Positions 16,535 through 25,448 of a DNA stretch of 64,000 bases are shown here, in pieces. The first letter of the stretch is position 1. Each line of letters opens with the position of its first letter. This DNA comes from Candidatus Phosphoribacter baldrii (GTDB lineage: Bacteria > Actinomycetota > Actinomycetes > Actinomycetales > Dermatophilaceae), in contig JADIZV010000001.1 of assembly GCA_016704565.1 (NCBI GenBank), positions 806,001-870,000 on the forward strand. Reading direction: 5' to 3'. Position numbers and translations under genes: made by a program. Under the pieces are notes generated by a model that saw only the letters and a program-made list of their open reading frames with translations, was not told the origin of the DNA and ran no database searches.

Positions 16535-17707
16535 TCATGCCGTGGCGTCTTCCTGGCCGTCCGCCGCATCAGCCAGCACCGGCAACGCCAGGGCGCAGAG
16601 CGTCGCACGGGTGTCTTCGACGAGTGCGTCCGCGTCGGGGTGTGGACCGTGTCGGTCGATGACATGCTCGACCAACCGAGGACCCCGAAGTCCGGCCTGC
16701 AACCCCTGCCAGACTGAGACCCCCACCGCACTCAGTCGCACCGGGCGGCTGTCGATGAGGAGGAACGCACCGTCCGCAGTGACCAGCACATCGGCCGCTC
16801 CCGGCTGGCGCGTCGCCACCGGACCTGAGTCCGTCGGCTCATCCCGAGCGCCCAGATCGTCCTGCGTCAGGCCCTGTGGCGGATCCCAGCTCAGTTCGCC
16901 GAGCCCGCCGGCGAGATCGTCCGCCTCGCGGTAGCGCACGGCATACCCCGCGCATCGGCCGACCAGATCGGCGAGCCGACGCACGGGATCCGGCAGGCGG
17001 GTGAGGGCGCTGGTGTGCGGGACGAGGGCCGCCATAAGGTCCAGCTGGGCGACGGGCGTGACTCGCGGTGGTCCCCTGTGCTCGGCGTCCCGGCGCAGGA
17101 GCACGACCCCCGCGAGGGTAAGGCGAGCCGGTGCCGTGGCCAACCCGAGGTCGTCCGGACCACGGTGCACCTTCGGGGTGGGGCCGTTCTCCACGAGGGC
17201 GAGCGGCTTGGGGAACGGACGGACCCGCAGATCGGCGTCGACGGCGACGGTCTCGTCGGTGACATACCCGAAACCGGCCGGCCCGTCGGTCCGGCACAAG
17301 GCGCGCGTCGCCGTCGTCTTCCCGGCGCCTGACTCCCCGACAAGCGCGATGACTCGACCGTCCGGGAACGCAAGACCAGCGGCATGGACCATGAGGGAGG
17401 TGCCGGCCGCGTGCTCGATCCCGGCCAGGGTGAGCTCGGAGGTCAGGCGCAGGAGCAACTCCCGACTCGGCGGCAGGCCGGTCCCGGGGAGGTGCAGCAC
17501 GGCGACCGGGGGTTCCATCGGAGGTTCCACGACGCATCGTGCCCACAACTGGCGCACGTATGCCGCCGCCGCAGCGCCGTTCGTTCGGATGGTCACGGGG
17601 GCCTCAAGGATCGCCACCGTCACGTCCGCCGAAGGGGCGGACCCATGCGCCGAGTGCCCTGAGGGCTGCGAGCCACTCCTGACGTCCGAGGTGGACGGGG
17701 TCGGCAC
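16535..17707 (-). CDS. HPr-kinase-like P-loop protein fused to a PqqD-like domain
   Basis: P-loop GESGAGKTTATRAL (about residues 165-178 of the chosen frame) with the preceding LMVHAAGL strand is typical of the HPr Ser kinase / PqqD-linked kinase family. The last 90 residues read like PqqD (LLIDSRPVRLSAVGVSVWQGL ... DTRATLCAL), the fold that binds leader peptides of modified peptides. The open frame reaches 17905, but that part overlaps the neighbouring exported-protein gene. I chose the GTG at 17705-17707, adjacent to that gene's stop. No peptide-modifying enzyme is visible nearby, so the substrate is unknown. It may act with the upstream gene now broken by IS30. Confidence 0.72.
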   Translation of the reverse strand: MPTPSTSDVRSGSQPSGHSAHGSAPSADVTVAILEAPVTIRTNGAAAAAYVRQLWARCVVEPPMEPPVAVLHLPGTGLPPSRELLLRLTSELTLAGIEHAAGTSLMVHAAGLAFPDGRVIALVGESGAGKTTATRALCRTDGPAGFGYVTDETVAVDADLRVRPFPKPLALVENGPTPKVHRGPDDLGLATAPARLTLAGVVLLRRDAEHRGPPRVTPVAQLDLMAALVPHTSALTRLPDPVRRLADLVGRCAGYAVRYREADDLAGGLGELSWDPPQGLTQDDLGARDEPTDSGPVATRQPGAADVLVTADGAFLLIDSRPVRLSAVGVSVWQGLQAGLRGPRLVEHVIDRHGPHPDADALVEDTRATLCALALPVLADAADGQEDATA

Positions 17708-18234
17708 GTCAGTCCAGCGGGCCGTCCGGCGCCGCGGCGGATCGAGCCGAGGCGGAGCCGCCGGCCGGGGCGGCGTTCGGCGTCCCGCCACCGCTGCACA
17801 CGCTGAAGTCCACCGCCGCGTTCGCTGGGGTGTTGATCCGCTGGAAGGTGCCGCTGACCCCGATCGTCGTGACGTTCGTCCACGGTCCGGTCGCCGATGG
17901 ACCACGCTGAAGTTGGAACGTGATCGGGACCGTCGTGGGTGTCGTCGGCCGGGCGACCGACGTGCGATAGGTCAAGGCGAACCTCTTGCAGCCACCGGTT
18001 TCCCCGAAGCCGGGCAGGAAGAACGATGCCCGCCAGCCGAGCGCTGAACTGTTCTGGTCGATGTGGACGCCATCGACCTCGATCTGGAAGTTGGACACGT
18101 CGTCGGTCTCCTGCCAGCGGTACCAAGAGTCGGCGTTTTGGCAGTTGCAGATCTCCAGGTAGGCCGGCAGCGACCCGCTCGCATAGTCGGCCTTGATGGT
18201 GCCGGGGCGCAGCCACTGGGACTGGCTCGTGCAG

Positions 18235-19685
18235 GGCGGATTCAACCGGTCGTCGCAACACCTTGATGAGGAGGGTGTTCATGGGCAGGCCTGCAGGCTG
18301 GTTGAAAGCGTTGACGGGGCGGGCGCCGATGATCTCGCCTGGTCATCCGTCGACCCGGCGCGGGATCGAGCGCGAGTTCTGGAAGGAGGTCGCTGCGGGT
18401 CTGTCTTCGGAGGACGCCGCTACTGCTGTGGGCGTGTCGCCGGCGGTCGGTGCCCGGTGGTTTCGTCAGGGTGGTGGCATGCCCACGATCGAACTCGCCG
18501 AACCGGGCGGACGCTACCTGTCGTTTGCCGAGCGGGAAGAGATTGCGATCCTGCGTGCGCAGGACCTCGGCGTGCGTGAGATCGCACGCAGGCTGGAGCG
18601 GGCTCCGTCGACGATCGCGCGGGAGCTTCGACGCAACGCTGCGACCCGCGGCAGCAGACTCGAGTACCGGGCCTCGGTCGCGCAGTGGAAGGCCGAGTTG
18701 ATGGCTCGGCGCCCGAAGCCCGCGAAGTTGGCCACGAACCCGCGACTGCGCGACTACGTACAAGAGCGGCTCAGCGGCGAGGTGCGACGCCTCGACGGCA
18801 CCATCGTGAGCGGCCCCGAGGTGCCGCAGTGGAAGGGCCGGTCCAAACCGCGGCGGCAGGATCGGCGGTGGTCGACGGCGTGGAGCCCGGAGCAGATCGC
18901 GAACCGCATCAAGATCGACTTCCCCGACGATGAGTCCATGCGCATCAGCCACGAGGCGATCTATCAGTCCCTATTCATCGAGGGACGTGGTGCGCTCAAG
19001 CGTGAACTCGTCACGTGTCTGCGTACTGGTCGGGCGTTACGGGTCCCCAGGGCGCGGTCACGCAACAAGCCGCAGGGTCATGTGACCGCGGACGTCGTGA
19101 TCAGCCAGCGCCCTGCCGAGGCCGAGGATCGAGCTGTCTGCGGGCATTGGGAGGGGGACCTCATCATCGGCACCAACCGGTCGGCGATCGGGACCGTCGT
19201 GGAACGCAAGAGCCGGTACACGCTGCTGGTGCACCTTCCCCGGCTCGAGGGTTACGGGCAGGGTCCGCGGGTCAAGAACGGCCCCGCGTTGGCCGGGTGC
19301 GGCGCTGTGGCCATGAACGCGGCGCTGACCGCCGCGATGACCCAGCTACCCGACCAGCTCCGCAAGACGTTGACGTGGGATCGGGGTAAGGAACTCTCCG
19401 GGCACGCGCAGTTCACCCTCGACACCGGGACGAACGTGTTCTTCGCGGACCCGCACTCTCCTTGGCAGCGCCCGACGAACGAGAACACCAACGGGCTGCT
19501 TCGGCAGTACTTCCCCAAGGGCACCGACCTGTCCCGATGGGCCGCGGACGACCTCGACGCCGTTGCCCTGGCGATCAACAACAGACCACGCAAGATCCTC
19601 GGCTGGCGCACCCCGGCAGAGGTCTTCAACGAGCAGCTACGCTCGCTCGAACAAGCCGGTGTTGCGACGACCGGTTGAATCCGCC
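18235..19685 (+). mobile_element. IS30-family insertion sequence, complete
   Basis: 1451 bp bounded by perfect 28-bp terminal inverted repeats (18235-18262 and 19658-19685, starting GGCGGATTCAACCGG). A 3-bp target duplication CAG flanks it at 18232-18234 and 19686-19688. One transposase gene fills it and its stop lies in the right terminal repeat. No copy of the GTATGCCG octamer occurs inside, unlike flanking host DNA, consistent with recent arrival. It interrupts a Tat-exported protein gene. Confidence 0.93.
18281..19678 (+). CDS. IS30-family transposase
   Basis: DDE transposase of 465 aa. Features in order: N-terminal helix-turn-helix (LGVREIARRLERAPSTIARELRRN), the central motif GHWEGDLIIG with the first Asp, TWDRGKEL with the second Asp, and the ENTNGLLRQYFPKG box that carries the catalytic Glu and is diagnostic of IS30. 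Start chosen at the ATG at 18281 with a GGAGGG site; TTG at 18263 and ATG at 18266 are upstream in-frame options. Frame intact, so the element may be active. Confidence 0.95.
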   Translation: MGRPAGWLKALTGRAPMISPGHPSTRRGIEREFWKEVAAGLSSEDAATAVGVSPAVGARWFRQGGGMPTIELAEPGGRYLSFAEREEIAILRAQDLGVREIARRLERAPSTIARELRRNAATRGSRLEYRASVAQWKAELMARRPKPAKLATNPRLRDYVQERLSGEVRRLDGTIVSGPEVPQWKGRSKPRRQDRRWSTAWSPEQIANRIKIDFPDDESMRISHEAIYQSLFIEGRGALKRELVTCLRTGRALRVPRARSRNKPQGHVTADVVISQRPAEAEDRAVCGHWEGDLIIGTNRSAIGTVVERKSRYTLLVHLPRLEGYGQGPRVKNGPALAGCGAVAMNAALTAAMTQLPDQLRKTLTWDRGKELSGHAQFTLDTGTNVFFADPHSPWQRPTNENTNGLLRQYFPKGTDLSRWAADDLDAVALAINNRPRKILGWRTPAEVFNEQLRSLEQAGVATTG

Positions 19686-20276
19686 CAGATCGCGCGGATC
19701 GTCGTGGGGACGTTCGGTCCGACCTGGATCGACCCGGTGACCAGACACTTGCTGACGCCGGCCATGGCGGCCGGTGCGCCGACGGCCACGAGCGGGACCG
19801 CCCAGGCAGCCCCGGCGACCACGGCACGACGCGTCGGATGGGAGGGTGGATGTCCAGGAGTGTGGGTTGACATGGGGCAACGCCTTTCTGGACGTCTCAC
19901 CCGATGGTGCGCGCCCAATGTCGCTGCTGGAGCCCCGCTGGCTCCCCCGAGAAACAGCGACGGGTCCAGGCTAGTGGTCAGCTCCGCCGTGCGGACGTCG
20001 AACCCGAAAGGCCCATTACGTCCGGATTCCTGCCGTGAGACCGCCGCACGAGACCGGCACCATCTGGACGTCCATATCGTCGGCTGGCGGCGACGGACTT
20101 CCCGCCACCGCAGGGCCTGGGCTGGCCCGCGCATGGTCCTCGGACCCCGCCATCAGAATTTGCCCCGCTCGGGCTCGACTCCCCCAGGCGCGTAGGGGAC
20201 CCCGGATCGGGGGGTCGGCCGGCTCTCGGGCCCGCTGCAGGCCCCGTGTCGAGCGGACACGGTCGGTGCAGAGCAC

Positions 20277-20393
20277 TAGAATGGAGCCTGAACGGCTGCC
20301 GGTTGGGCGACCAGCGGCAGCCGTCGGCATGACTTCGTGCCGACGAGTGCCCGGCCCGTCCGGGACGCCGTCGGCCGACCCGACAGGAGCACC
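20277..20393 (+). promoter_or_regulatory. Presumed gyrB leader and promoter region
   Basis: The 520 bp between the broken exported-protein gene and gyrB hold no gene I can support. A -10-like TAGAAT lies at 20277-20282, about 110 bases before the gyrB start, but I see no convincing -35 box. The AGGAG ribosome-binding site for gyrB is at about 20385. Confidence 0.35.
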
Positions 20394-22466
20394 GTGGTCG
20401 ACCCCACCTCCCCGAGCGTTGCCGAGCCCACGAACGGCGGCGAGACGGCATACGACGCATCCGCGATCACCGTGCTGGAAGGCCTGGAGGCCGTGCGCAA
20501 GCGGCCCGGCATGTACATCGGGTCCACCGGTGAGCGCGGCCTGCACCACCTCGTGTGGGAGATCGTCGACAACGCGGTCGACGAGGCGCTGGCGGGGTAT
20601 GCCGACACGATCGACGTCACCCTGCAGGCCGACGGGGGCGTCCGTGTCCGCGACAACGGGCGCGGCATCCCGACCGACATCCACCCCACCGAGGGCGTGA
20701 GCGCCGTCGAGCTCGTGCTCACCCAACTGCACGCCGGCGGGAAGTTCGGTGGCGGCGGCTACAAGGTGTCCGGCGGTCTGCACGGCGTCGGCTCGTCGGT
20801 GGTGAACGCGTTGTCCACCCGACTGGACGTCGAGGTGCGTCAGAAGGGCCACGCCTTCCGGATGAGCTTCGAGCGCGGGGTGCCGGTGGCGCCGCTGGCC
20901 AAGCAGGAGCCGACCGACGAGACCGGGACGACCGTCACCTACTGGGCCTCCGAGGAGGTCTTCGACACGACCGACTACGACTTCGAGACGATCCGGGCCC
21001 GGTTCCAGCAGATGGCCTTCCTCAACAAGGGCCTGCGGATCAACCTCGTCGACGAGCGGATCGACCCGGCCGACGTCGTCGAGGCCGACGAGGTCGACCT
21101 GGACAACCTCGACGAGGGCGTCGAGAAGGTCACCCAGAGCAACGGCGACACCCCCCGGACCGCGCGCAAGGTCTCCTACCGCTACGACGGTGGGCTGGTC
21201 GACTACGTCAAGCACCTCGTCGGCTCGAAGAAGTCCGACCCGATCCACCCCGAGATCATCTCGATCGAGTCCGAAGACACCACCCGGGAGCTCTCGCTCG
21301 AGCTGGCGATGCAGTGGACGACCGCCTACAGCGAGTCGGTTCACACCTACGCCAACACGATCAACACCCACGAGGGCGGCACCCACGAAGAGGGCTTCCG
21401 CGCGGCGATGACCAAGCTGGTCAACGAGTTCGCCCGCCGCCAGGGCCTGCTCAAGGACAAGGACGAGAACCTCACCGGCGACGACATCCGCGAGGGCCTC
21501 ACTGCCGTCGTCAGCGTCAAGCTCGGTGAGCCCCAGTTCGAGGGCCAGACCAAGACCAAGCTCGGCAACTCCGAGGTCAAGGGGTTCGTCCAGAGCGCGA
21601 TGACCAGCGAGTTCGGCCACTGGCTCGAAGCGCACCCGCGCGAGGGCAAGGACATCGTCGGCAAGGCGATCCAGGCCTCACTGGCCCGGATCGCGGCTCG
21701 CAAGGCCCGCGAGGCGACCCGACGCAAGAGCCCCTTGGAGTCCGGCGGACTGCCGGGAAAGCTGCGCGACTGCCAGACCAAGGACCCGAGCGAGTCGGAG
21801 ATCTTCATCGTCGAAGGCGACTCGGCCGGCGGCTCCGCGGTCCAGGGTCGCGACCCCAACAGCCAGGCGATCCTGCCGATCCGCGGCAAGATCCTCAACG
21901 TCGAGAAGGCCCGGATCGACAAGATCCTGGCCAACACCGAGGTCCAGGCCCTGGTGTCGGCGTTCGGCACCGGCATCGGCGAGGACTTCGACCTGGCCAA
22001 AGCGCGCTATCACAAGATCGTCCTCATGGCCGACGCCGACGTCGACGGCATGCACATCCGGACGCTGCTGCTGACGCTGCTGTTCCGGTTCATGCGCCCG
22101 CTCATCGACGCCGGCTACGTCTACCTCGCCCAGCCGCCGCTCTACCGGATCAAGTGGTCCAACTCTCCCCACGAGTTCGCCTACTCCGACCGCGAGCGTG
22201 ACGGGCTCATCGCCCAGGGTGAGGCCAAGGGCCGCCGGATGCCCAAGGAGAACGGCGTCCAGCGCTACAAGGGTCTCGGCGAGATGAACCCGGCCGAGCT
22301 GCGCGACACGACGATGGACCCCGACACCCGGACCCTGCTGCAGGTCACCTTGGCCGACGCCGCTGCGGCCGACGAGATCTTCTCGATCCTCATGGGCGAA
22401 GACGTCGAGTCTCGGCGCGGGTTCATCCAGCGCAACGCCCGCGATGTCCGCTTCCTGGACATCTGA
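20394..22466 (+). CDS. gyrB: DNA gyrase subunit B
   Basis: ATPase subunit of gyrase, which introduces negative supercoils. The 690 aa show the GHKL ATPase (RKRPGMYIGST, DNAVDEALAG, VRDNGRGIPTDIH, GLHGVGSSVVNAL), the transducer domain, and the TOPRIM domain with EGDSAGGSA (Glu) and DADVDGMHIRTLLL (metal-binding Asp residues). The C-terminus QRNARDVRFLDI is canonical. I chose the GTG at 20394 because of the AGGAG site 6 bases upstream; the open frame extends to 20337. Separated from gyrA by 318 bp. Confidence 0.97.
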   Translation: MVDPTSPSVAEPTNGGETAYDASAITVLEGLEAVRKRPGMYIGSTGERGLHHLVWEIVDNAVDEALAGYADTIDVTLQADGGVRVRDNGRGIPTDIHPTEGVSAVELVLTQLHAGGKFGGGGYKVSGGLHGVGSSVVNALSTRLDVEVRQKGHAFRMSFERGVPVAPLAKQEPTDETGTTVTYWASEEVFDTTDYDFETIRARFQQMAFLNKGLRINLVDERIDPADVVEADEVDLDNLDEGVEKVTQSNGDTPRTARKVSYRYDGGLVDYVKHLVGSKKSDPIHPEIISIESEDTTRELSLELAMQWTTAYSESVHTYANTINTHEGGTHEEGFRAAMTKLVNEFARRQGLLKDKDENLTGDDIREGLTAVVSVKLGEPQFEGQTKTKLGNSEVKGFVQSAMTSEFGHWLEAHPREGKDIVGKAIQASLARIAARKAREATRRKSPLESGGLPGKLRDCQTKDPSESEIFIVEGDSAGGSAVQGRDPNSQAILPIRGKILNVEKARIDKILANTEVQALVSAFGTGIGEDFDLAKARYHKIVLMADADVDGMHIRTLLLTLLFRFMRPLIDAGYVYLAQPPLYRIKWSNSPHEFAYSDRERDGLIAQGEAKGRRMPKENGVQRYKGLGEMNPAELRDTTMDPDTRTLLQVTLADAAAADEIFSILMGEDVESRRGFIQRNARDVRFLDI

Positions 22467-22490
22467 CGATGACTCGACAGCTCCAGTGCG

Positions 22491-22511
22491 CGAAAGGTCG
22501 ACGACCTTTCG
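22491..22511. other. 21-bp near-perfect palindrome in the gyrB-gyrA gap
   Basis: CGAAAGGTCG, a single A, then CGACCTTTCG, located 24 bases after the gyrB stop. A one-base centre makes it more like a protein-binding operator than an ordinary hairpin, though an 8-bp stem with a 5-nt loop is possible. A related GGAAGGTCGTCG lies 30 bases on. The remaining gap holds three octamer copies (22562, 22608, 22743) and no gene. Confidence 0.5.
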
Positions 22512-22784
22512 CCGCCTCCACGAGATCTCATCGAGTGGCCGGAAGGTCGTCGATGGTGTCGCGGCATACCGCCGCCGCTGGCCGGTGCGCGGGCCGACGC
22601 ACGGCACCGTATGCCGTGCCGCCCCTCGCGGGCCCACCCCGCCTTGTGACCCAGGCCGTTCCACGACCCCTGGCGGCGGTTTGTGGAGTGCTAGCCACCA
22701 CCGAGTGTGGCCAACCCTCCACGAACCGCCCGGTGGATGGCGCGGCATACCCCCATGGATTGTGTTACAGCGTAAGGAAACCCG

Positions 22785-25448
22785 ATGAGTGAGCAGCCGC
22801 CGATCGACCCCCCCGAGGACGACGAGACCGACGTCCCCGAGGAGGAGTCCGCGCACGACCTCGGCACGACCCCGCCGCCGCCCACGGGTGGGGACAAGAT
22901 CGAGCCGGTCGACCTCAACACCGAGATGCAGCGGTCCTACATCGACTATGCAATGGCGGTCATCGTCAGTCGGGCACTGCCGGACGTGCGCGACGGGCTC
23001 AAGCCGGTGCACCGGCGGGTGCTCTATGCCATGTACGACGGGGGTTACCGACCCGACCGCGGCTACAACAAGTGCAGCCGGGTCGTCGGCGACGTCATGG
23101 GTCAGTACCACCCGCACGGCGACACGGCGATCTACGACGCGTTGGTGCGGCTCGTGCAGCCGTGGTCGCTGCGCTATCCGCTCGTCGACGGGCAGGGCAA
23201 CTTCGGCAGCCCGGGCAACGACGGGGCGGCGGCGCCGCGATACACCGAGTGCCGGATGGCGCAGCTGGCCATGGAGATGGTCCGCGACATCACCGAGGAC
23301 ACCGTCGACAAGAAGCCCAACTACGACGGTAAGACCGAGGAACCGGTCGTTCTGCCGGCCCGGTTCCCCAACCTGCTCGTCAACGGGTCCTCGGGCATCG
23401 CGGTCGGCATGGCCACGAACATCCCGCCGCACAACCTGCGCGAGGTGGCCTCCGGTGCCCAGTGGTACCTCGCCCACCCGACCGCCACCCGCGAGGAACT
23501 GCTCGCCGAGCTGATGACCCTCGTCAAGGGTCCGGACTTCCCCACCGGCGCACTCATCATGGGCCGCAAGGGGATCGAGGACGCCTACCGCACCGGACGC
23601 GGGTCGATCATCATGCGGGCGGCCGTCGCGGTCGAGGAGATCCAGGGCCGGGTCTGCCTGGTCGTCACCGAGCTGCCCTATCAGGTCAACCCCGACATGC
23701 TCGCGCAGAAGATCGCCGAGCTCGTCCGCGAGGGGCGCCTGGCCGGGATCGCCGACATTCGCGACGAGACGTCGGGGCGCACCGGCCAGCGGCTGGTCAT
23801 CGTGCTCAAGCGCGACGCGGTCGCCAAGGTCGTGCTCAACAACCTCTACAAGCACACCCAGCTGCAGACGACGTTCGGCGCCAACATGCTCGCGCTCGTC
23901 GACGAGGTGCCCCGGACCCTGCCGTTGGATGCCTTCATCCGGCACTGGGTGGACCACCAGATCGACGTCATCGTGCGGCGCACGGCATACCGGCTGCGCA
24001 AGGCCGAGTCCGAGATCCACATCCTGCGCGGCTACCTCAAGGCCCTGGACCAGCTCGACGCGGTCATCGCGCTCATCCGGGCCTCGGCCACGGTGGACGT
24101 GGCGCGCGCCGGCCTCATCGAGCTGCTCGACATCGACGAGATCCAGGCCAACGCGATCCTCGCCCTTCAGTTGCGCCGCCTCGCGGCCCTGGAGCGGCAG
24201 AAGATCATCGACGACCACGACGAGCTGCTCGCCCGGATCCTGGACCTGCAGGACATCCTCGCCAAGCCCGAGCGGCAGCGGACCATCGTCTCGAGCGAGC
24301 TGGCCGAGATCGTCGATAAGTTCGGTGACGAGCGGCGCACGAGGATCGAGTTCTTCGAGGGCGACATGTCCGTCGAAGACCTCATCCCCGAGGAGGACGT
24401 CGTCGTGACGATCACCCGAGGTGGCTACGCCAAGCGGACCAAGACCGACCTCTATCGGTCGCAGCGCCGCGGCGGCAAGGGCGTGCGCGGTGCGGCGCTG
24501 CGCGGTGAGGACGTCGTCGAGCACTTCTTCACGACGACGACCCACCACTGGCTGCTGTTCTTCACCAACCTCGGGCGGGTCTATCGGGCCAAGGCCTATG
24601 AGTTGCCCGAAGGCGGTCGCGACGCCAAGGGTCAGCACGTCGCCAACCTCCTGGCCTTCCAGCCTGGTGAGGAGATCGCGCAGGTGCTGGCGATCACCGA
24701 CTATCAGCAGGCGCCTTACCTCGTCCTGGCGACCCGCGCCGGCTTGGTCAAGAAGACCCGCCTGGCCGAATACGACTCGCCGCGCACCGGCGGGCTCATC
24801 GCCGTCAACCTGCGCGACGATGACGTCCTGGTCGGTGCGGGCCTCGCGGCCCCTGAGGACGACCTGCTCCTGGTCTCGCGCAAGGGCCAGTCGGTGCGGT
24901 TCCGGGCCGACGATGACCACTTGCGCCCGATGGGCCGGGCCACGTCCGGCGTCACCGGTATGCGGTTCAAGGAGGGCGACCGGTTGCTCGCGATGTCGGT
25001 CGTCACGGCCGGCACCGAGCCCGACGTCTTCGTCGTCTTCGAGAACGGCCTGGCCAAGCGGACTCCGATCACGGAGTACCGCCTGCAGGGGCGGGGCGGG
25101 ACCGGCATACAGGTCGCCAAACTGTCCGACAAGGGTGGTGACCTGGTCGGCGCGCTCACGGTGACGGCCGAGGACGAGGTCATGGTCGTCATGGAGAAGG
25201 GCAAGATCGTCCGCTCCCGGGTCGACGAAGTCCGGCATACCGGGCGCTCGACGATGGGCGTGAAGTTCGCGACGCCCGATCGCGGTGACGCGATTGTCGC
25301 GGTTGCGCGCAACGCCGAGGGCGTCTCCGAGGACGAGAATGGCGTACCGTCTGACGAGAACACCTCGGACGAGGCGTCCGAGGAACAGACTGTGACGCCC
25401 GCCGAGCCGGACGCGAGCGCCGACGACCAGCCTGGAGGTAGCGAGTGA
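22785..25448 (+). CDS. gyrA: DNA gyrase subunit A
   Basis: DNA breakage-reunion subunit, 887 aa. The catalytic Tyr lies in APRYTECRM; the quinolone region reads HPHGDTAIYDALV, with Thr at the position equivalent to E. coli Ser83 and the Asp87 equivalent present. The GyrA box QRRGGKG marks the DNA-wrapping beta-pinwheel. The acidic N-terminus (about 45 residues) and acidic C-terminal tail are extensions. ATG at 22785 follows AAGGAAAC. The stop overlaps the next gene (GTGA). Confidence 0.97.
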   Translation: MSEQPPIDPPEDDETDVPEEESAHDLGTTPPPPTGGDKIEPVDLNTEMQRSYIDYAMAVIVSRALPDVRDGLKPVHRRVLYAMYDGGYRPDRGYNKCSRVVGDVMGQYHPHGDTAIYDALVRLVQPWSLRYPLVDGQGNFGSPGNDGAAAPRYTECRMAQLAMEMVRDITEDTVDKKPNYDGKTEEPVVLPARFPNLLVNGSSGIAVGMATNIPPHNLREVASGAQWYLAHPTATREELLAELMTLVKGPDFPTGALIMGRKGIEDAYRTGRGSIIMRAAVAVEEIQGRVCLVVTELPYQVNPDMLAQKIAELVREGRLAGIADIRDETSGRTGQRLVIVLKRDAVAKVVLNNLYKHTQLQTTFGANMLALVDEVPRTLPLDAFIRHWVDHQIDVIVRRTAYRLRKAESEIHILRGYLKALDQLDAVIALIRASATVDVARAGLIELLDIDEIQANAILALQLRRLAALERQKIIDDHDELLARILDLQDILAKPERQRTIVSSELAEIVDKFGDERRTRIEFFEGDMSVEDLIPEEDVVVTITRGGYAKRTKTDLYRSQRRGGKGVRGAALRGEDVVEHFFTTTTHHWLLFFTNLGRVYRAKAYELPEGGRDAKGQHVANLLAFQPGEEIAQVLAITDYQQAPYLVLATRAGLVKKTRLAEYDSPRTGGLIAVNLRDDDVLVGAGLAAPEDDLLLVSRKGQSVRFRADDDHLRPMGRATSGVTGMRFKEGDRLLAMSVVTAGTEPDVFVVFENGLAKRTPITEYRLQGRGGTGIQVAKLSDKGGDLVGALTVTAEDEVMVVMEKGKIVRSRVDEVRHTGRSTMGVKFATPDRGDAIVAVARNAEGVSEDENGVPSDENTSDEASEEQTVTPAEPDASADDQPGGSE

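Larger units (their letters stand above)
17709..19873 (-). pseudogene. Tat-exported protein of unknown function, split by IS30-family element
   Basis: The 5' part (19873 to 19689) encodes a twin-arginine-type signal, PTRRAVVAG followed by a hydrophobic stretch ending AMA, then CLVTGSIQVGPN. The 3' part (18231 to 17709) encodes a secreted-looking domain with several cysteines (EICNCQN, SVCSGGG) and a Thr/Pro-rich beta stretch. Removing the element and one 3-bp target copy joins TTIRAI to CTSQSQWLRPG in frame, giving about 240 aa. I do not recognise a family. The gene sits head-to-tail with the HPrK-PqqD-like gene. In its present form no full-length protein can be made. Confidence 0.85.

Noticed and set aside
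19689..20393. Possible gene between the IS30 element and gyrB on the minus strand.
   Set aside because: Apart from the 5' part of the split exported-protein gene (to 19873), frames here are gyrB shadows without motifs.
22785..25448. Thr at the GyrA position equivalent to Ser83 as a quinolone-resistance mutation.
   Set aside because: Thr occurs there in wild-type susceptible bacteria, and the acidic Asp87 equivalent is retained.
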